Source of the DNA: Brachypterus glaber
Taxonomy: Eukaryota; Arthropoda; Insecta; Coleoptera; Kateretidae
Reading direction: 5' to 3'
Assembly (NCBI GenBank): GCA_958510825.1
Contig: OY294045.1
Span: 14,125,916-14,189,915 of the forward strand
Length of the DNA: 64,000 nt
Made by a program: the position numbers and the translations under genes. Positions 11,491 through 22,924 of this stretch are shown in pieces. A model generated the notes under the pieces. That model had not been told where the DNA came from. It ran no database searches and worked only from the letters and a program-made list of their open reading frames with translations. The first letter of the stretch is position 1. Each line of letters starts with the position of its first letter.

Positions 11491-11764
11491 AGTTTTTATT
11501 TAAAATATCTTATATAGAAACTAAATATGATGGCTTTAAATGAATCTTTCGGTAGTAATGCTATTGCCTTAAAACATATTTATATTTAACCCTTACTCAG
11601 GGGCGTTTCATGGTTGTTGCCCTGGGGGGTTGTAAAACTAAAATTCACAAAAAAATTTTCTCAGAAAAAAACTTAACTAAAAAAGAAAAAGGTCATCATT
11701 TCTTTTGCCTCTTCGTTTAGAGTTTACCGGTGCTGACAAAATTGCCAACTCATTTGAAATTTGG

Positions 11765-11850
11765 AAATTAAATATATACAGTGGATGTGTAAATGCCGCC
11801 CACCCCTTTAACTTTTGAACTGATTAAGATATCAACTTAATATTTAAGGC
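11765..11850. mobile_element. Single end of the foldback family
   Basis: Matches the arm of the 4058-4740 element (ACCCCTTTAACTTTTGAACT, AAGATATCAACTT). No partner arm was found nearby. Confidence 0.5.
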
Positions 11851-12128
11851 ATTGCATTGCATAGGTTGTGTTACATAACCCAAATTATTTAATATAATAT
11901 ATTATATATAATATTATTATATATGTATATAATATATTTTATTTTATTCAATAATTCGAGTATTTTAATCTAAAAAAATACGAAAAAAGTTGATTTAAAA
12001 AAATCGGGATTTTTTAGTTTTTAGTTTTTAGTTTTTTTAGTTTTTTTTTTTTAAATTATTGAGGAGATTTTATATAAACATATTTTTAAGAAAACTTGCA
12101 CGGCTTACTTCTTAAGCATATTTTTAGA

Positions 12129-13688
12129 GGGCTCACTATGGAACGAACCGGGCCATAGGCTGGACATCGGGTAAAAACCAAAAAATGAAAAATAAGGGTT
12201 TAAATGCATTTTTCTTATAGTTAATTATCTTATACATTGAGTAGAGGCAAAATTTCCATATATAACTAAGGTTATCTAGATAAATTAACGCTTATATTAG
12301 ATGTCTTAATTATGCTACGAAAATTTGTAGTCTTTTTTTTTGTTATCTTACAATATAATCTTTTTCTATTAATTGCGCAATAATAACAATTTAAAAGAGT
12401 ATTATATAAAAAAATAAATTATTTTGTATATGCCCTATTTTTTGTATTATTATTTTTTTTTTAATTTTCCGACATTTCTTGTTTTTTCGTTAAAGTCCCG
12501 CAAAGTCCAGCATATTTTTTATAACTACATTATAGTGGACTAAGTAAGGAAAAAACCTATGCAAAAATCAGGCCGCAGAAAACCCCAGAACCTCTTTAAT
12601 TTAAATTTTTGTTTTAAACAACAATAAAAAAAAATAACTTTTCACATAAACTTTTACAGAATTTCTTTGCGGTGGGTAATATTATCTGGTAATTACGTTA
12701 GCTTAGCTTAGCTTAAGCGTTAGAATAGTACGGTAGTTTTAAATTTCGCAAAATTTCCAAAAAAGGCCCGGATAACAAAAATTTAAATAAATAAAAAATA
12801 TATATTTTTTTCAATTTTTTTTCAATTTTCGAAAAAAGAATTTTGTTTTAACCTTGTTTTTGGAAAAAAATTGGAAATCTGGAAATCTTTAAAAAAAATA
12901 AATTTAATTGCTTTTTAATATTTACCATTTAGTGTACAAGAAAGATTTTTGCGTAAGTATTTAATCCGAAATTTGGAAGAATTCTGGAAAATGTGTATAA
13001 CTTGTAAAATTACGCAAGAAAAATGTCTAAAGAGGCAAACAATGAGGATATCTTGTATAGCTTATTGTTAGTCTCAGATCCAGTAATTTCCAGTATGAGA
13101 CCTACTTGTAAAAATAAAGTAAAGGAATTATTCAAGGAAGCTAGGGAATTACTGGTTTTTGATAAAAGTACCTATATAAAAATTATTTACTTTATTTAGT
13201 TTGTTTTATTATCACATTTTTTTATAAAAAAATTTTGTCACTATTTTAAAACTTTTTCAGAATTTTTCCAGAATATTTCCAGATTTTTTCCAGAATTTTT
13301 CCAGTTTTTTTCCAGATTTTTTCCAAAAATTTTCAACTCAATAGTTAGGTAAATGTTTTAATTCCACTCGCCAAACTTATTAGCTAAGATAATAATTTTA
13401 CAAGTTATACACATTTTCCAGAACTTATCCATATTTTTTATTTTTTAGAACTTATCCATATTACTTAGTTAAATATCTTTATTATACGCTAAATGGTAAT
13501 TAATCATATAAAAAAAATAAATTTAATTTTTTCTAAGATTTCCAGATTTTCCAGATTTCCAGATTTTAGCAAAAAATTAAACCTAGCTAAAAGGCTTTCT
13601 CGTACCAAATTTTATCAAAATCCCGACTACCGTTTTCAAGAAAGATACGATGTCCAACGTATGGCCCGCTTCGTTCCATAGTGGGGCT
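12129..13688. mobile_element. Transib-like DNA element with 5-bp target duplication
   Basis: The element is 12134-13683. Left end CACTATGGAACGAA and right end TTCGTTCCATAGTG are inverted repeats; the match continues for about 36 bp with about four differences (GGGCCATA, TGGACATCG). Flanks 12129-12133 and 13684-13688 are both GGGCT. The Transib superfamily, the source of RAG1/RAG2 recombination, has CACWATGG ends and makes 5-bp GC-rich duplications; both fit here. The 1550-bp interior is A/T-rich, holds short tttttccag repeats (13258-13325) and has no transposase frame, so it is non-autonomous. Confidence 0.75.
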
Positions 13689-15510
13689 GTAGCTTTCTCA
13701 GATTCACGAACCTAAGTTTTCTAGACATTTTTTATATCGATTTTAAACCGATATCTGAACCTCTATGAAACATTATACATATTGCCCTGTAAATTTCGAA
13801 ACATCGTTTTTCAAAAAAAAAAAAAAAAATGGGTTCCTTGCACTAATTACCTATGTATATGATGAATAACATAGTACAAAGAATCGAAAATATTTTTTTT
13901 TTGATTCTGGCTGGGAAAGTTAATCAATCATCACATGCTCACTGCCAGTTAAATATAATATACTAATTCACTAAGCATGCGCAAGGAGGTGATAATTAAT
14001 TTTTCTAGTTAATTCAGACCCTTAACCGGCTATAAGTTTTTAAATTAAATGAATTTAAACTTGCAACATTTTTGATAGAACTACACATATTTATGTACCT
14101 AATCTTATAACAAATTAGGTATGTCATTAAGACATTTTGTCAAGTATTTATACACTTAAATTATAGCCGAAAAAAAGTACTTTGTTTAGTTTCACAGATA
14201 ATAAAAAATATGGGTAATTATCACTGGTCGGATGGAAGTAGGTATTCATTTACAGGGGACAAGCAAAAATTAGAATTTTAGAAAACTAATTTTTAAATCG
14301 TTGATGCGAGGTTTTAAATATTTACATTTTTATTTTCTTCGAAAAACACCGATATATTTACATATTTATAGTTAATATGTATATTCAATATTGTTGTGTG
14401 TAACAAATTATTTTAAAAATTAGGACATTTTATGTATCATATAATAATTATTGGACTTTTCCTTATATTTTTACCCAGGAAAATATGATAATCCCGATGT
14501 AGAGATTTTTCTTTCATACCAAGTGAAGAAATTGACATAATTTAATATTTTGTAGTCATAATAACAAAATTCCTCTAAAATCTACTTTTCTTTAGATAAA
14601 TGAATAAAATTTGGGCGAACATATTTTAAAATATACCTTTTTATGTGCATAGAAATAAACTTTCCAAAAAAATGTCACAAGTATCCGTATGGCAGAAGAA
14701 AATGTATTTATCACCATATCCCATCCTTAAATTTGTATGTAGTTTCGTGCTTAGGGGTGTTTAGAAAAGTTATATTTTAGGGGTGGTGGGTTGTGAGTAT
14801 ATTCTATACCCCTAAGTGGGTAAAACAGAGAGAATTATATTGTTCGACACACGGATGTGTGGCTATTGAAAACATGTGTGGAATATGAGTGCGTCTCACT
14901 TGCACGCACGCTACGACGTCTTGCGTCGGGGTTTTTGTACCGTTGGACGACTATAGGCGTATGGGGGTGATGGGGAGACGAGGGTGGATGTTAAATTTAT
15001 TGTAAAATTTTACTATCACTAAATGAGTATTTAACCGAATTTTAGTTTTAAATTATCTCATGTGGGTAAAAAGGGGATTTTTTTTTATTTTAGGGGTGGG
15101 GTAATGGGGGTAAATTTTATATAAAATTGTATTGTGTACCAAATTTTAGCTTTCTAAGTATGTTTTAAGTGGGTGAAAAAGCCTTTGGCAGATTTGAGGG
15201 CAAATAAATTTTATATACTAGAGTGAAGTGAATAGAAGGGTTTTAAAAAAGAGCCAATACTGCCAGTCATTCTAAATCAAAATTCTGGTACAGATGAGAG
15301 TGAATTCGTTTTCCTTTTTTTAGAGTGTACGTCTAGGATCACTGTTTGTATCTGGGGTCACTTTATCTAAGTTTACTTTGTTTTTCTGTAATTGGTTCAT
15401 TTTTATCTGGTTGTTTGTATTGATAGAAAAAAAGCTGTTCAAAAAAGCAAAAACAGACAACCATGTACGAAAGCATAAATTAATACAAGACGAAGTGACC
15501 CTATGTATAC
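13689..15510. other. Intergenic stretch, only short GC-rich islands
   Basis: No gene is supported. A GC-rich patch at about 14885-14990 (CTTGCACGCACGC, TTGCGTCGGGG) and G-rich phrases (taggggtgggg) at 14750-15120 suggest old repeat material. No boundaries are clear. Confidence 0.5.
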
Positions 15511-15514
15511 CGAT

Positions 15515-15925
15515 ATCGACAAAGTTATTATATGTAATCGGCGCAAACTCAGTTGAAAATAAACACAGAAACATAGGCTTACGGAATAATTTTGCCGAAT
15601 TATGAGGGAAATTTTTATTAAGGTCACTAAATCGAAACATTTGACGACTAATTTGTTACACACAAGAATATTGACTATACATATTAACTATACATATGTA
15701 TATATATCGGTGTTTTTCAAAGAAAAAACCGACATTCGATTTTTACTTTTTAAGAATACGAAAGTTTTTAATTCATTATTTATCGATAACTTTTTTTCCC
15801 ACCTTACTCGTTTAAATTTAATCATTAAAAAAAATTAAGATAAAAAGAAATAAAAATGTAAATATTTAACCTCGCTAGAGTCGACGCGGCGCCTATGCGA
15901 GTACTGGAAATTCGCCGAGTACTGG
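15515..15925 (+). repeat. Dispersed repeat, copy 1 of a pair
   Basis: Shares about 390 bp with 58150-58535 in the same orientation. Shared pieces are ACATAGGCTTACGGAATA, AATTATGAGGGAAATTTTTA, CATTTGACGACTAATTTGTT and AGAGTCGACGCGGCGCCTAT. There is no protein frame common to both, so the small frames here are fortuitous. Ends are not defined by inverted repeats. Confidence 0.8.
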
Positions 15926-15939
15926 TTATTATAAACGTG

Positions 15940-16390
15940 TTTAATTAGATATATTGGATATAATTGATTATGATAATTGGGAATTTCCTTCTTAAGTGAT
16001 ATTGTCAAGAATAATGTAATATATAGGCTGATTTTATATTTTATTATATTATAATTGTAACTTTTTTCTTCAGACGTACTTCCTACACGTAAGAGTTTAT
16101 TTCCGCCACATATTTATATCAATACCTAGGTACCTATTATTAAAACCAGTTGCTATACACATGTTTACTTAACATACTTATAATATATTAATAAAGAATA
16201 TTGATAATATTAATATTTATGGAACATATCGTGTAGCTTGCAGCTACATTGTATAATGAACATACCTTCACTAAACAAAACTTTAGATTGAAAAGATTAG
16301 ATTTAATAAAAGCATTTTTTTTTTAGGAGAGTCCTCCATTATTATTATTATTATTAATAATACTTCATAGATAAAATTAGATATATCCTT
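15940..16390. other. AT-rich stretch, nothing recognised
   Basis: Only simple A/T runs and a short ATT repeat near 16340. Confidence 0.6.
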
Positions 16391-16398
16391 GCAGTAGG

Positions 16399-17217
16399 TA
16401 GGGGAATGGGCCCTAAGTTGGGGGTTTTTGAGGGTTTAAATAAAATAGGATCTTCATTTAAATCAATTTTTTTTCTTTAGAAAGTGGTAATATAACTAAT
16501 AGTTTATCTAACCTATACATTTTATTTTATTTTAATTATTGATTTCCTTTAAAATAAAATAATTTAAAAAAAAAATGTAAAATTAGTCATCTTACCACCA
16601 GGAGAGGGTAAATTGACGAAGAATAAAAAATCTAAAAAAAACTTTTATTAAAAAAAAAATAATAATAAAAATAAAAAAAATAGTTAAAACTTGTTGGGAT
16701 AATGAAGGGTATTTTAATTTTTACAAAAATCACAAAAAATCCCCGCCTATTAGACAGTTCTTTTCATTCGAAACCTCTACATCTATATTTTGTATGTGTA
16801 TTCTATTATCGTCATCTTACCCGCATTGGGTATTCGTCATCTTATCCAAATACACTGATATTATTTAAATAATAATAATTATTGTTAAATAATCTTAATT
16901 TAAAACTTAATTTTAATTTAAAGTATTTAAAATATAATAATTTTAACATTGTATACATAAATTTCAGGCCAATAAAATACCCATAATTTATTTACTAAAG
17001 TTGGTACAGTTGACATGGAATCACTCATTAAAACAAAAATGGATTCTACGTTCACCAACTTCGTTTTGGAAGGAATATCACATCACTAGCGCTCTTATTT
17101 GGCGCTTTAGTCAGGTAGTTACCACAGACTGCAACTGTTGCTCCATCTGTTGACGTTCGCTTATTATAGACGATTCGTCATCTTACCCACATCGTCATCT
17201 TAGGGCTCCTTCCCCTA
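16399..17217. mobile_element. Inverted-repeat element (MITE), about 820 bp
   Basis: Left end TAGGGGAATGGGCCCTAAG and right end CTTAGGGCTCCTTCCCCTA are imperfect inverted repeats. The phrase CGTCATCTTACCC recurs near the right end (16812, 16842, 17167, 17193) and once inside as GTCATCTTACCA. Subterminal repeats of this kind are usual for transposase binding. No transposase frame is present. Confidence 0.65.
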
Positions 17218-17439
17218 ATTTTAACACACATTCTAGATCTTTGAGAAACAGAAAGATTTTTACTGATAACTTTCCTGTAAAATTTCCACCTTGATTTAAC
17301 AAGATCTTTTCGGTAAACATTTAGATCTTTCGGTCTGTCAATCCAAAGAACTCGGCTAAATTTTTTTTACAAAACAATGTTGGAAACATTATTTTTTTTG
17401 TATCTGTAGAGCAATGTATTTTTTACTTTACACTGTCGG

Positions 17440-18815
17440 TCTGTCGATCTTTCGATCTGTTGATCTGTCCATCTGTCGATATGTCGATCTGTCGATCCGT
17501 TGGTCTGTCGGTCTGTAGATGTGTCGGTCCACGGTCTGTCAGTCTTTCGTTCTGTGTGTCTGTCGGTCTGTCGGTCTGTCGCTCTGTCGGTCTGTTCGTC
17601 TGTACGTCTGTCGGTCTGTCGTTCGGTCGGTACCTCTGTCTGTCAGTCGCTTTTAACCCTTATAGTTTAAATTTTTAGAAGAGCTTATTAGTATAAATAT
17701 CTTTTAGGGAATTTTATAGGAATATTACAGGAGTCGCTAAGGGGGGTTTTAGTTTGAATTTCTGTTTTTTTATCATAACATTTGTATCTGGAGCTTTTTT
17801 TTAATGTTTGTCGGTATGTCAGTAAGTCGGTATGTCGTTATGTCGGTCTGTCGGTCTGTCGGTCTGTACGTCTGTCTGTCAGTCGCTTTTAACCCTTTTA
17901 GTTTAAATTTTTAGAAGAGACTATTAGTATAAATATCTTGTAGGGAATTTTATAGGAATATTACAGGAGTCGCTAAGGGGGGTTTTAGTTTGAATTTCTG
18001 TTTTTTGATCATAACATTTGTATCTGGAGCTTTTTTAATGTTTGTCGGTATGTCAGTATGTCGGTATGTCGTTATGTCGGTCTGTCGGTTTGTCGGTCTG
18101 TACGTCTGTCTGTAAGTCGCTTTTAACCCTTTTAGTTTAAATTTTTAAAAGAGCCTATTAGTATAAATATCTTGTAGGGAATTTTATAGGAATATTACAG
18201 GAGTCGCTAAGGGGGGTTTTAGTTTGAATTTCTGTTTTTTGATCATAACATTTGTATCTGGAGCTTTTTTTTTAATGTTTGTCGGTATGTCAGTATGTCG
18301 GTATGTCGTTATGTCGGTCTGTTCGTCTGTCGGTCTGTCGTTCGGTCGGTACGTCTGTCTGTCTGTCAGTCGCTTTTAACCCTTATAGTTTAAATTTTTA
18401 GAAGAGCCTATTAGTATAAATATCTTGTAGGGAATTTTATAGGAATATTACAGGAGTCGCTAAGGGGGGTTTTAGTTTGAATTTCTGTTTTTTGATCATA
18501 ACATTTGTATCTGGAGCTTTTCTTTTAATGTTTGTCGGTATGTCAGTATGTCGGTATGTCGTTATGTCGGTATGTCGGTCTGTCGGTCTGTCGGTCTGTC
18601 TGTCTGTTCGTCTGTCGGTCTGTCGTTCGGTCGGTACGTCTGTCTGTCAGTGGCTTTTAACCCTTAAAGTTTAAATTTTTAGAAGAGCTTATTAATATAA
18701 ATATCTTGTAGGGAATTTTATAGGAATATTAGAGGAGTCGCTAAGGGGGGTTTTAGTTTGAATATCTGTTTTTTGATCATAACATTTGTAACTGGAGCTT
18801 TTTTTTTAATGTTTT
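17440..18815 (+). repeat. Composite minisatellite: GTCG/GTCT run plus conserved spacer, about 5 copies
   Basis: Each unit holds a variable run of GTCGGTCTGTC words and a roughly 165-bp conserved block from GTCGCTTTTAACCCTT to ATCTGGAGCTTTTTTT. Block starts are at about 17646, 17882, 18116, 18369 and 18650, so periods are 236, 234, 253 and 281 bp. The block is nearly constant while the GTCK run changes length. Cys/Ser/Val-rich reading frames come only from the GTCK run and are not genes. Confidence 0.9.
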
Positions 18816-18829
18816 TATATGGTATTAAT

Positions 18830-19030
18830 GTTTATTTAGTTAAAAAAAAAAATAAATTAATTTGGTTAGTCACATGCTGATAATCATGTTAATGAATTAA
18901 ATTAATTTATACATCTTTCTGTTTATTTGAATTGCCACGCTTGTTAAGTATGTTAATAGCCATTCTAAAAAACTGTGTTATTGAATTAAAAAAGAATCAG
19001 AACAATTAATTTAATAATTTTAATTACACA
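18830..19030. other. AT-rich spacer
   Basis: Nothing recognised. Confidence 0.5.
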
Positions 19031-19033
19031 CAG

Positions 19034-19099
19034 AATTTTGTAAATGCCGAATTAATTTTGTAAATGCCGAATTAATTTTGTAAATGCTGAATTAATTTT
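19034..19099. repeat. 20-bp tandem repeat, three copies
   Basis: AATTTTGTAAATGCCGAATT type unit; the third copy has CTG for CCG. Confidence 0.9.
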
Positions 19100-19239
19100 A
19101 TGTTATACATAAAGTAAAGAAGGTGTATTTTCCCCAAGGAAAATCTTGAGTTAGTAAAATTATTTCGAAAAACTTTTATTGCTTTTTTTATATTTCTGGA
19201 CGTTTTATATCCAAAAAATATGATGTCCGTCAAAAAATT

Positions 19240-19420
19240 TTTTGTGTGTGTCGGGGAAATTTGTGACCACGATAACTCAAGAACGCTTCGGGCTAAAGAC
19301 TTTTTGGACTACAGATTGATTATCCAAAGTTCTAGGCTGGGATTGTTTTTCGTAAAAATCGGGTTGGGGTAAGGGGGTAAAATGGGGTAAAAACAGTTTT
19401 TTCCAATTTATTTTTCGTTT
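19240..19420 (+). repeat. Dispersed repeat (acgataactcaagaacgctt family), copy 1
   Basis: Matches 31530-31690 in the same orientation: ACGATAACTCAAGAACGCTT, AGTTCT, GGGATTGTTTTT and a G-rich tail. It is non-coding. Confidence 0.7.
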
Positions 19421-19651
19421 TACAAAAAACAGACTGAAAAAGTTTTATATTGTATGTAGTTTCTCATTTGACTATCCTTAGATAAAAAATTTGGAATCAA
19501 GAAAACTTCAGCTCCAGCTTCAATGTCGCGGTTTTTCCCTATGCTTAATCCTCAAATTTTTACCATGAAAACTAACCAACTTTTCCGAAAAGAAACTATA
19601 TACAATGATGCAATATCTACGTCTTGTCAATTTACCCCCGCTTATTATATT

Positions 19652-20581
19652 TACACTGCCGCGCATTAAATTTCACACCTAAAAAATTGACATTTTTTAA
19701 ATTCAAATATTTTGAAAACTAACTAATGGATTTGACTTATTCTTTTTTTGTTTTAAAGCTTAAACATTCTCTACTTTTGTTTGTTTTAAGAATGATTAAT
19801 TTTTTTTTCGTATTAACAGCAACAAATAATGTACAACTGTGTTTCTTAACCCATCTTCTAGGACTTGCATGGTACGCCACTACAAATGTTTATCAAATTA
19901 TTAAAGTCTTTCTTATTGCCGCAATTTTAATGAATATTTTCTTTTTTATTTTTTTTCTTTTTTACTTTTGGCTTAGGAGATATCAGGATTTTCCTGATTT
20001 TTTCAGTCAACTCAAAAAGTAAAATCAGCAGATTTTTTTATTTGAAGCTCATGTCTTTTACTTCTTCTTCTACTTTCATGTCTTTTACTTCTTCTTCTAC
20101 TTTCATGTCTTTTACTTCTTCTTCTACAGTTTCTTCATCCCGGGGTAACTTTTTATTGCCGTCTGACGATTTCGCAGAACTGCCGCCGGACGGAGTGACC
20201 CCATCTTTTCTTCTACTCAAGTTTTTCAAACCCAATTTATGTTTTTGATAAACTTGATTAGAAGAAAAACGTAACTCGGTTAAGCTTCAAATTTAAAGCT
20301 CAGCATCAATCAAATTCATGTAGTACTTTTTAAGTTAACTGAAAAAATGACAACTTTCAGGAAAATCCTGATATCTCCTAAACCAGATGTAAAAATATAA
20401 AAAAAAATGGGGTAAAAAACATAGTTGTACATTATTCATTCTTAAAACAAACAAAACTAGAGAATGATTAAGCTTAAAAACAAAAAAATAATCAGTCAAA
20501 TCCATTAATTAGTTTTCGAAATATTTGAATTTAAAAAATGTCAATTTTTTAGGTGTCCGGAATTTAATGCGCGGCAGTGTA
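19652..20581. mobile_element. Tc1-like foldback element, 930 bp
   Basis: Left end TACACTGCCGCGCATTAAAT and right end ATTTAATGCGCGGCAGTGTA are inverted copies, and similarity continues inward through TTGACATTTTTTAAATTCAA, TTAAGCTT and GGAGATATCAGGATTTTCCT. The arms reach about 20030 and 20300. TA at both tips is compatible with a Tc1/mariner-type TA target. The loop holds unrelated, GC-richer sequence (see 20038-20235). The hydrophobic plus frame at 19726-20022 lies in the left arm and is not supported as a gene. Confidence 0.75.
20038..20235 (-). pseudogene. Charged coding-like fragment captured in a transposon loop
   Basis: A 65-codon minus frame with MGLKNLSRRK, then a Ser/Gly-rich stretch (TPSGGSSAKSSDG), then three near-identical 9-residue repeats VEEEVKDMK. 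The 27-bp DNA repeat behind these is exact over two copies. Codon use and composition are unlike the A/T-rich arms around it. I infer a piece of a host exon carried by the foldback element, as in Pack-type transposons. It is also possible that it is a random low-complexity insert; no family is recognised. Confidence 0.35.
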
Positions 20582-20584
20582 TTA

Positions 20585-20815
20585 TGTATCAGTAAATCTT
20601 TAAAATTTGTAAATTTTTCGAGATCTCGGTAAATTGTAAACTGTAACCTGTATACATATATAAATAAATATTTAGTTTAATTCAATAAATTAATAGTGAA
20701 AAGTTAAATAATAGGTAATTGTAACGTGGTATTAATAATAATTTCATATAATTTTCTTATAAAATAATATTAAATCATTTTAAGTATAGTAATTTATTAC
20801 TTTTATTTATTTTAT
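20585..20815. other. AT-rich spacer
   Basis: Nothing recognised. Confidence 0.5.
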
Positions 20816-20820
20816 TTTGT

Positions 20821-20826
20821 TTTATT
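20821..20826 (-). promoter_or_regulatory. Possible polyadenylation signal
   Basis: AATAAA on the minus strand, about 135 nt beyond the stop of the candidate exon at 20959. Weak by itself. Confidence 0.15.
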
Positions 20827-20958
20827 GCTCATTTATGCCATTGCATATAATTAACTTATTAATAAATATAGTAATTTATTACTATCAGTTTTGAACTAGT
20901 GTTTCTAATGTCCACCAACCTTAACATGCATACAAAGTAACAATAGGTCTATTGAGAA

Positions 20959-21022
20959 TTACTCTTGCTCTTTGAACGTTTTGCACTCACCATTTTTCTT
21001 CTTGCCCTTATCCTTTCCAGAC
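20959..21022 (-). CDS. Candidate terminal coding exon, unidentified
   Basis: After a possible acceptor (GTATAG, AG at 21024-21023) the minus frame reads SGKDKGKKKNGECKTFKEQE and a TAA stop. Codons are less A/T-rich than chance here would give (GAT AAG GGC AAG AAG). A GTGAGT that could be a donor lies inside (after AAAAATG), so it could also be a 32-nt internal exon. There is no upstream exon in view. Treat as a hint only. Confidence 0.15.
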
Positions 21023-21039
21023 CTATACATATTATAATA

Positions 21040-21335
21040 TTCACAGTACGCAGTTTTTGAAGAGTATTATACAATGGTTTTTAAATTTCCAAAATTCTCA
21101 AAAATTACCCTGGATCACAGACTACCAGTTTGTGCCTAGATGAAAAATTCTTGTACAGAAGTGTTTTTTATTGAGTAATACATTACTTTTAAAAAATCTG
21201 TTTATGTGTCTGTCTGTCCGTCCATCCGTCTGTCGTACCCAACTCGATCATAATCGAAAAACCCAAAAGTTTTTCTGAAGAAATAGAGAATGAAAAGTGT
21301 ATGTTCCAATAGGTTCCAGGACAGGATTTTTTTTA
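21040..21335 (+). repeat. Dispersed repeat with GTCTGTC core, copy A
   Basis: Shares layout with 30070-30432 and 34430-34795: a 'tagtattata..' start, CCAAAATTCTCAAAAA, then GTCTGTCTGTCCGTCC and 'actcgatca'. It is the most diverged of the three. Confidence 0.55.
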
Positions 21336-21721
21336 TTTTAATCAAAATTTTAAAAATAATAATAAAATATTAAATTATTCTATTACACTGGTCTACAAAC
21401 AAAATCTTCTCCAAGGACTAAACTTATCATTCCTTAAGTATTTTTGTGTGCTGAAACCAAAATTTAAAAAACTTTCTACCGCGTAGATTTTAAGTAAATC
21501 CCGGTTTTTCTTAGAGATGGGTTATACGAGCCCAAAAAAAGTAAACCTGCTTTTCGAGTTGTTATCTTCCCTGGCCGCCTCACTGGATTTTTAGCATTGC
21601 GTTATAACTGTGGAACTCTAATGTTTAGGAATAGACAAAAAGGTAATGAATCTCTATTAAAAAATGCCCAAGTTATAAGAGATAACGAAAAGCATATAAT
21701 TAAAACCAAGGCGCCCCCATT

Positions 21722-22053
21722 ACAAGAAAAACTTTGTTTAGTGCTAAATTTTAAAAGAGTTTTAAAATAACGCTGATAACACATTTTATGCAAACTATAT
21801 TTTTCTTTGTTACATAGTGTTATTATGTTAAAAGCTAATTTTACTCCTAAAAATCTCAAATACAGAAAGTCTATGATACTACAATAATTCGAAATTACTG
21901 TCAAAAATTAAAGTTGTACAAAAACCGAGCAAACTCGGCAAAATTCGGCAAAAATACTATGTATCAAAGAAAAATATAGTTTGCATAAAATGTGTTTTCA
22001 GCTATTTTCAAATTAACCACTAAACATTGTGCTAAGTTTTTCTTGTACGATTT
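21722..22053. mobile_element. Foldback element
   Basis: Arms at about 21722-21818 and 21957-22053. The inner 44 bp match almost perfectly (ACACATTTTATGCAAACTAT, TTTTTCTTTG and complements); the outer part is diverged (ACAAGAAAAACTT). There is no coding content. Confidence 0.7.
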
Positions 22054-22059
22054 TAAAGA

Positions 22060-22920
22060 GTTAGAACCCCGCTCTAAATGAAGCTGAATAAAAGCTTTAG
22101 GGTACTATGATAATGTTTCTACAAGCACTTGAAAAACGAAAAAAAAAAAAACGGAAAAAAATATTTTCAAGAGCATTTTTCTCGAAAACGGAAAAACATA
22201 GCGATTTACTTTAAAGATATTCAGAATCAGGTAAAAAAATACTATCGGCATCGTTAAACAAAATATGCAATTTGTTGTCAAAGATTCTGCAGAAGATTAT
22301 TTAACATTATTTACCAAAAACAAGTTTTCTGGATTTTCTGGAAATGGTTCTGTAATGTGTAGACCTTCTGCTACCATGATCCATAATCAGATTTTTAGAG
22401 AAACTTCAATTCATTAATCCTTCAGGAATGCCGTGTCTTGGTACTGCCGAGGTCCAGTAGCCCGAAACTGTGAATATTTGAATGAATATGAATGTTCTAG
22501 TATGTTCCAATATTAAACAAAACAGTTCCCACACATAATTGATTTTTTATCTAATGGTTCTTATGAAATTATTGATTTCGTTGTAAAATTATACATTTTA
22601 TTATTATAAAAAAATTAAAAATAAATTAATATTTTGTAATTTTAACTAATGAAAAAGTTACCATGGTAAAAGTGGAACACCCAATACCATCTAATTATCA
22701 AAACGATCATCCTTCTGTTTTAAATTAAAAGTTTTAATAGCGTATCATTACTACACATTAGTGTAACATTAGTGCAAATTAAAAAAAAAATACCAAAATT
22801 AAATATGATTATCACTACATAAAAATAGAATTATTAACTTTATACGACATTCAATAAAAAAATATTTGTATAAAATGGCAAATGCTCTTATTATACTATT
22901 GTTAAAAAAGTTAGAATATT
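22060..22920. other. AT-rich stretch, nothing recognised
   Basis: No gene or clear repeat was found. Confidence 0.5.
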
Positions 22921-22924
22921 ATAT

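Noticed and set aside
17460..18674. Cys/Ser/Val-rich proteins (CRSVGLSV repeats)
   Set aside because: They are translations of GTCG/GTCT runs and change length with the repeat.
19726..20022. 98-codon hydrophobic frame
   Set aside because: Falls in the arm of a foldback element; Phe/Leu-rich content is due to T-rich sequence.
21273..21305. CTGAAGA followed by GAAA as a third hammerhead type
   Set aside because: The bases between cannot form stem II and the flanks do not pair.
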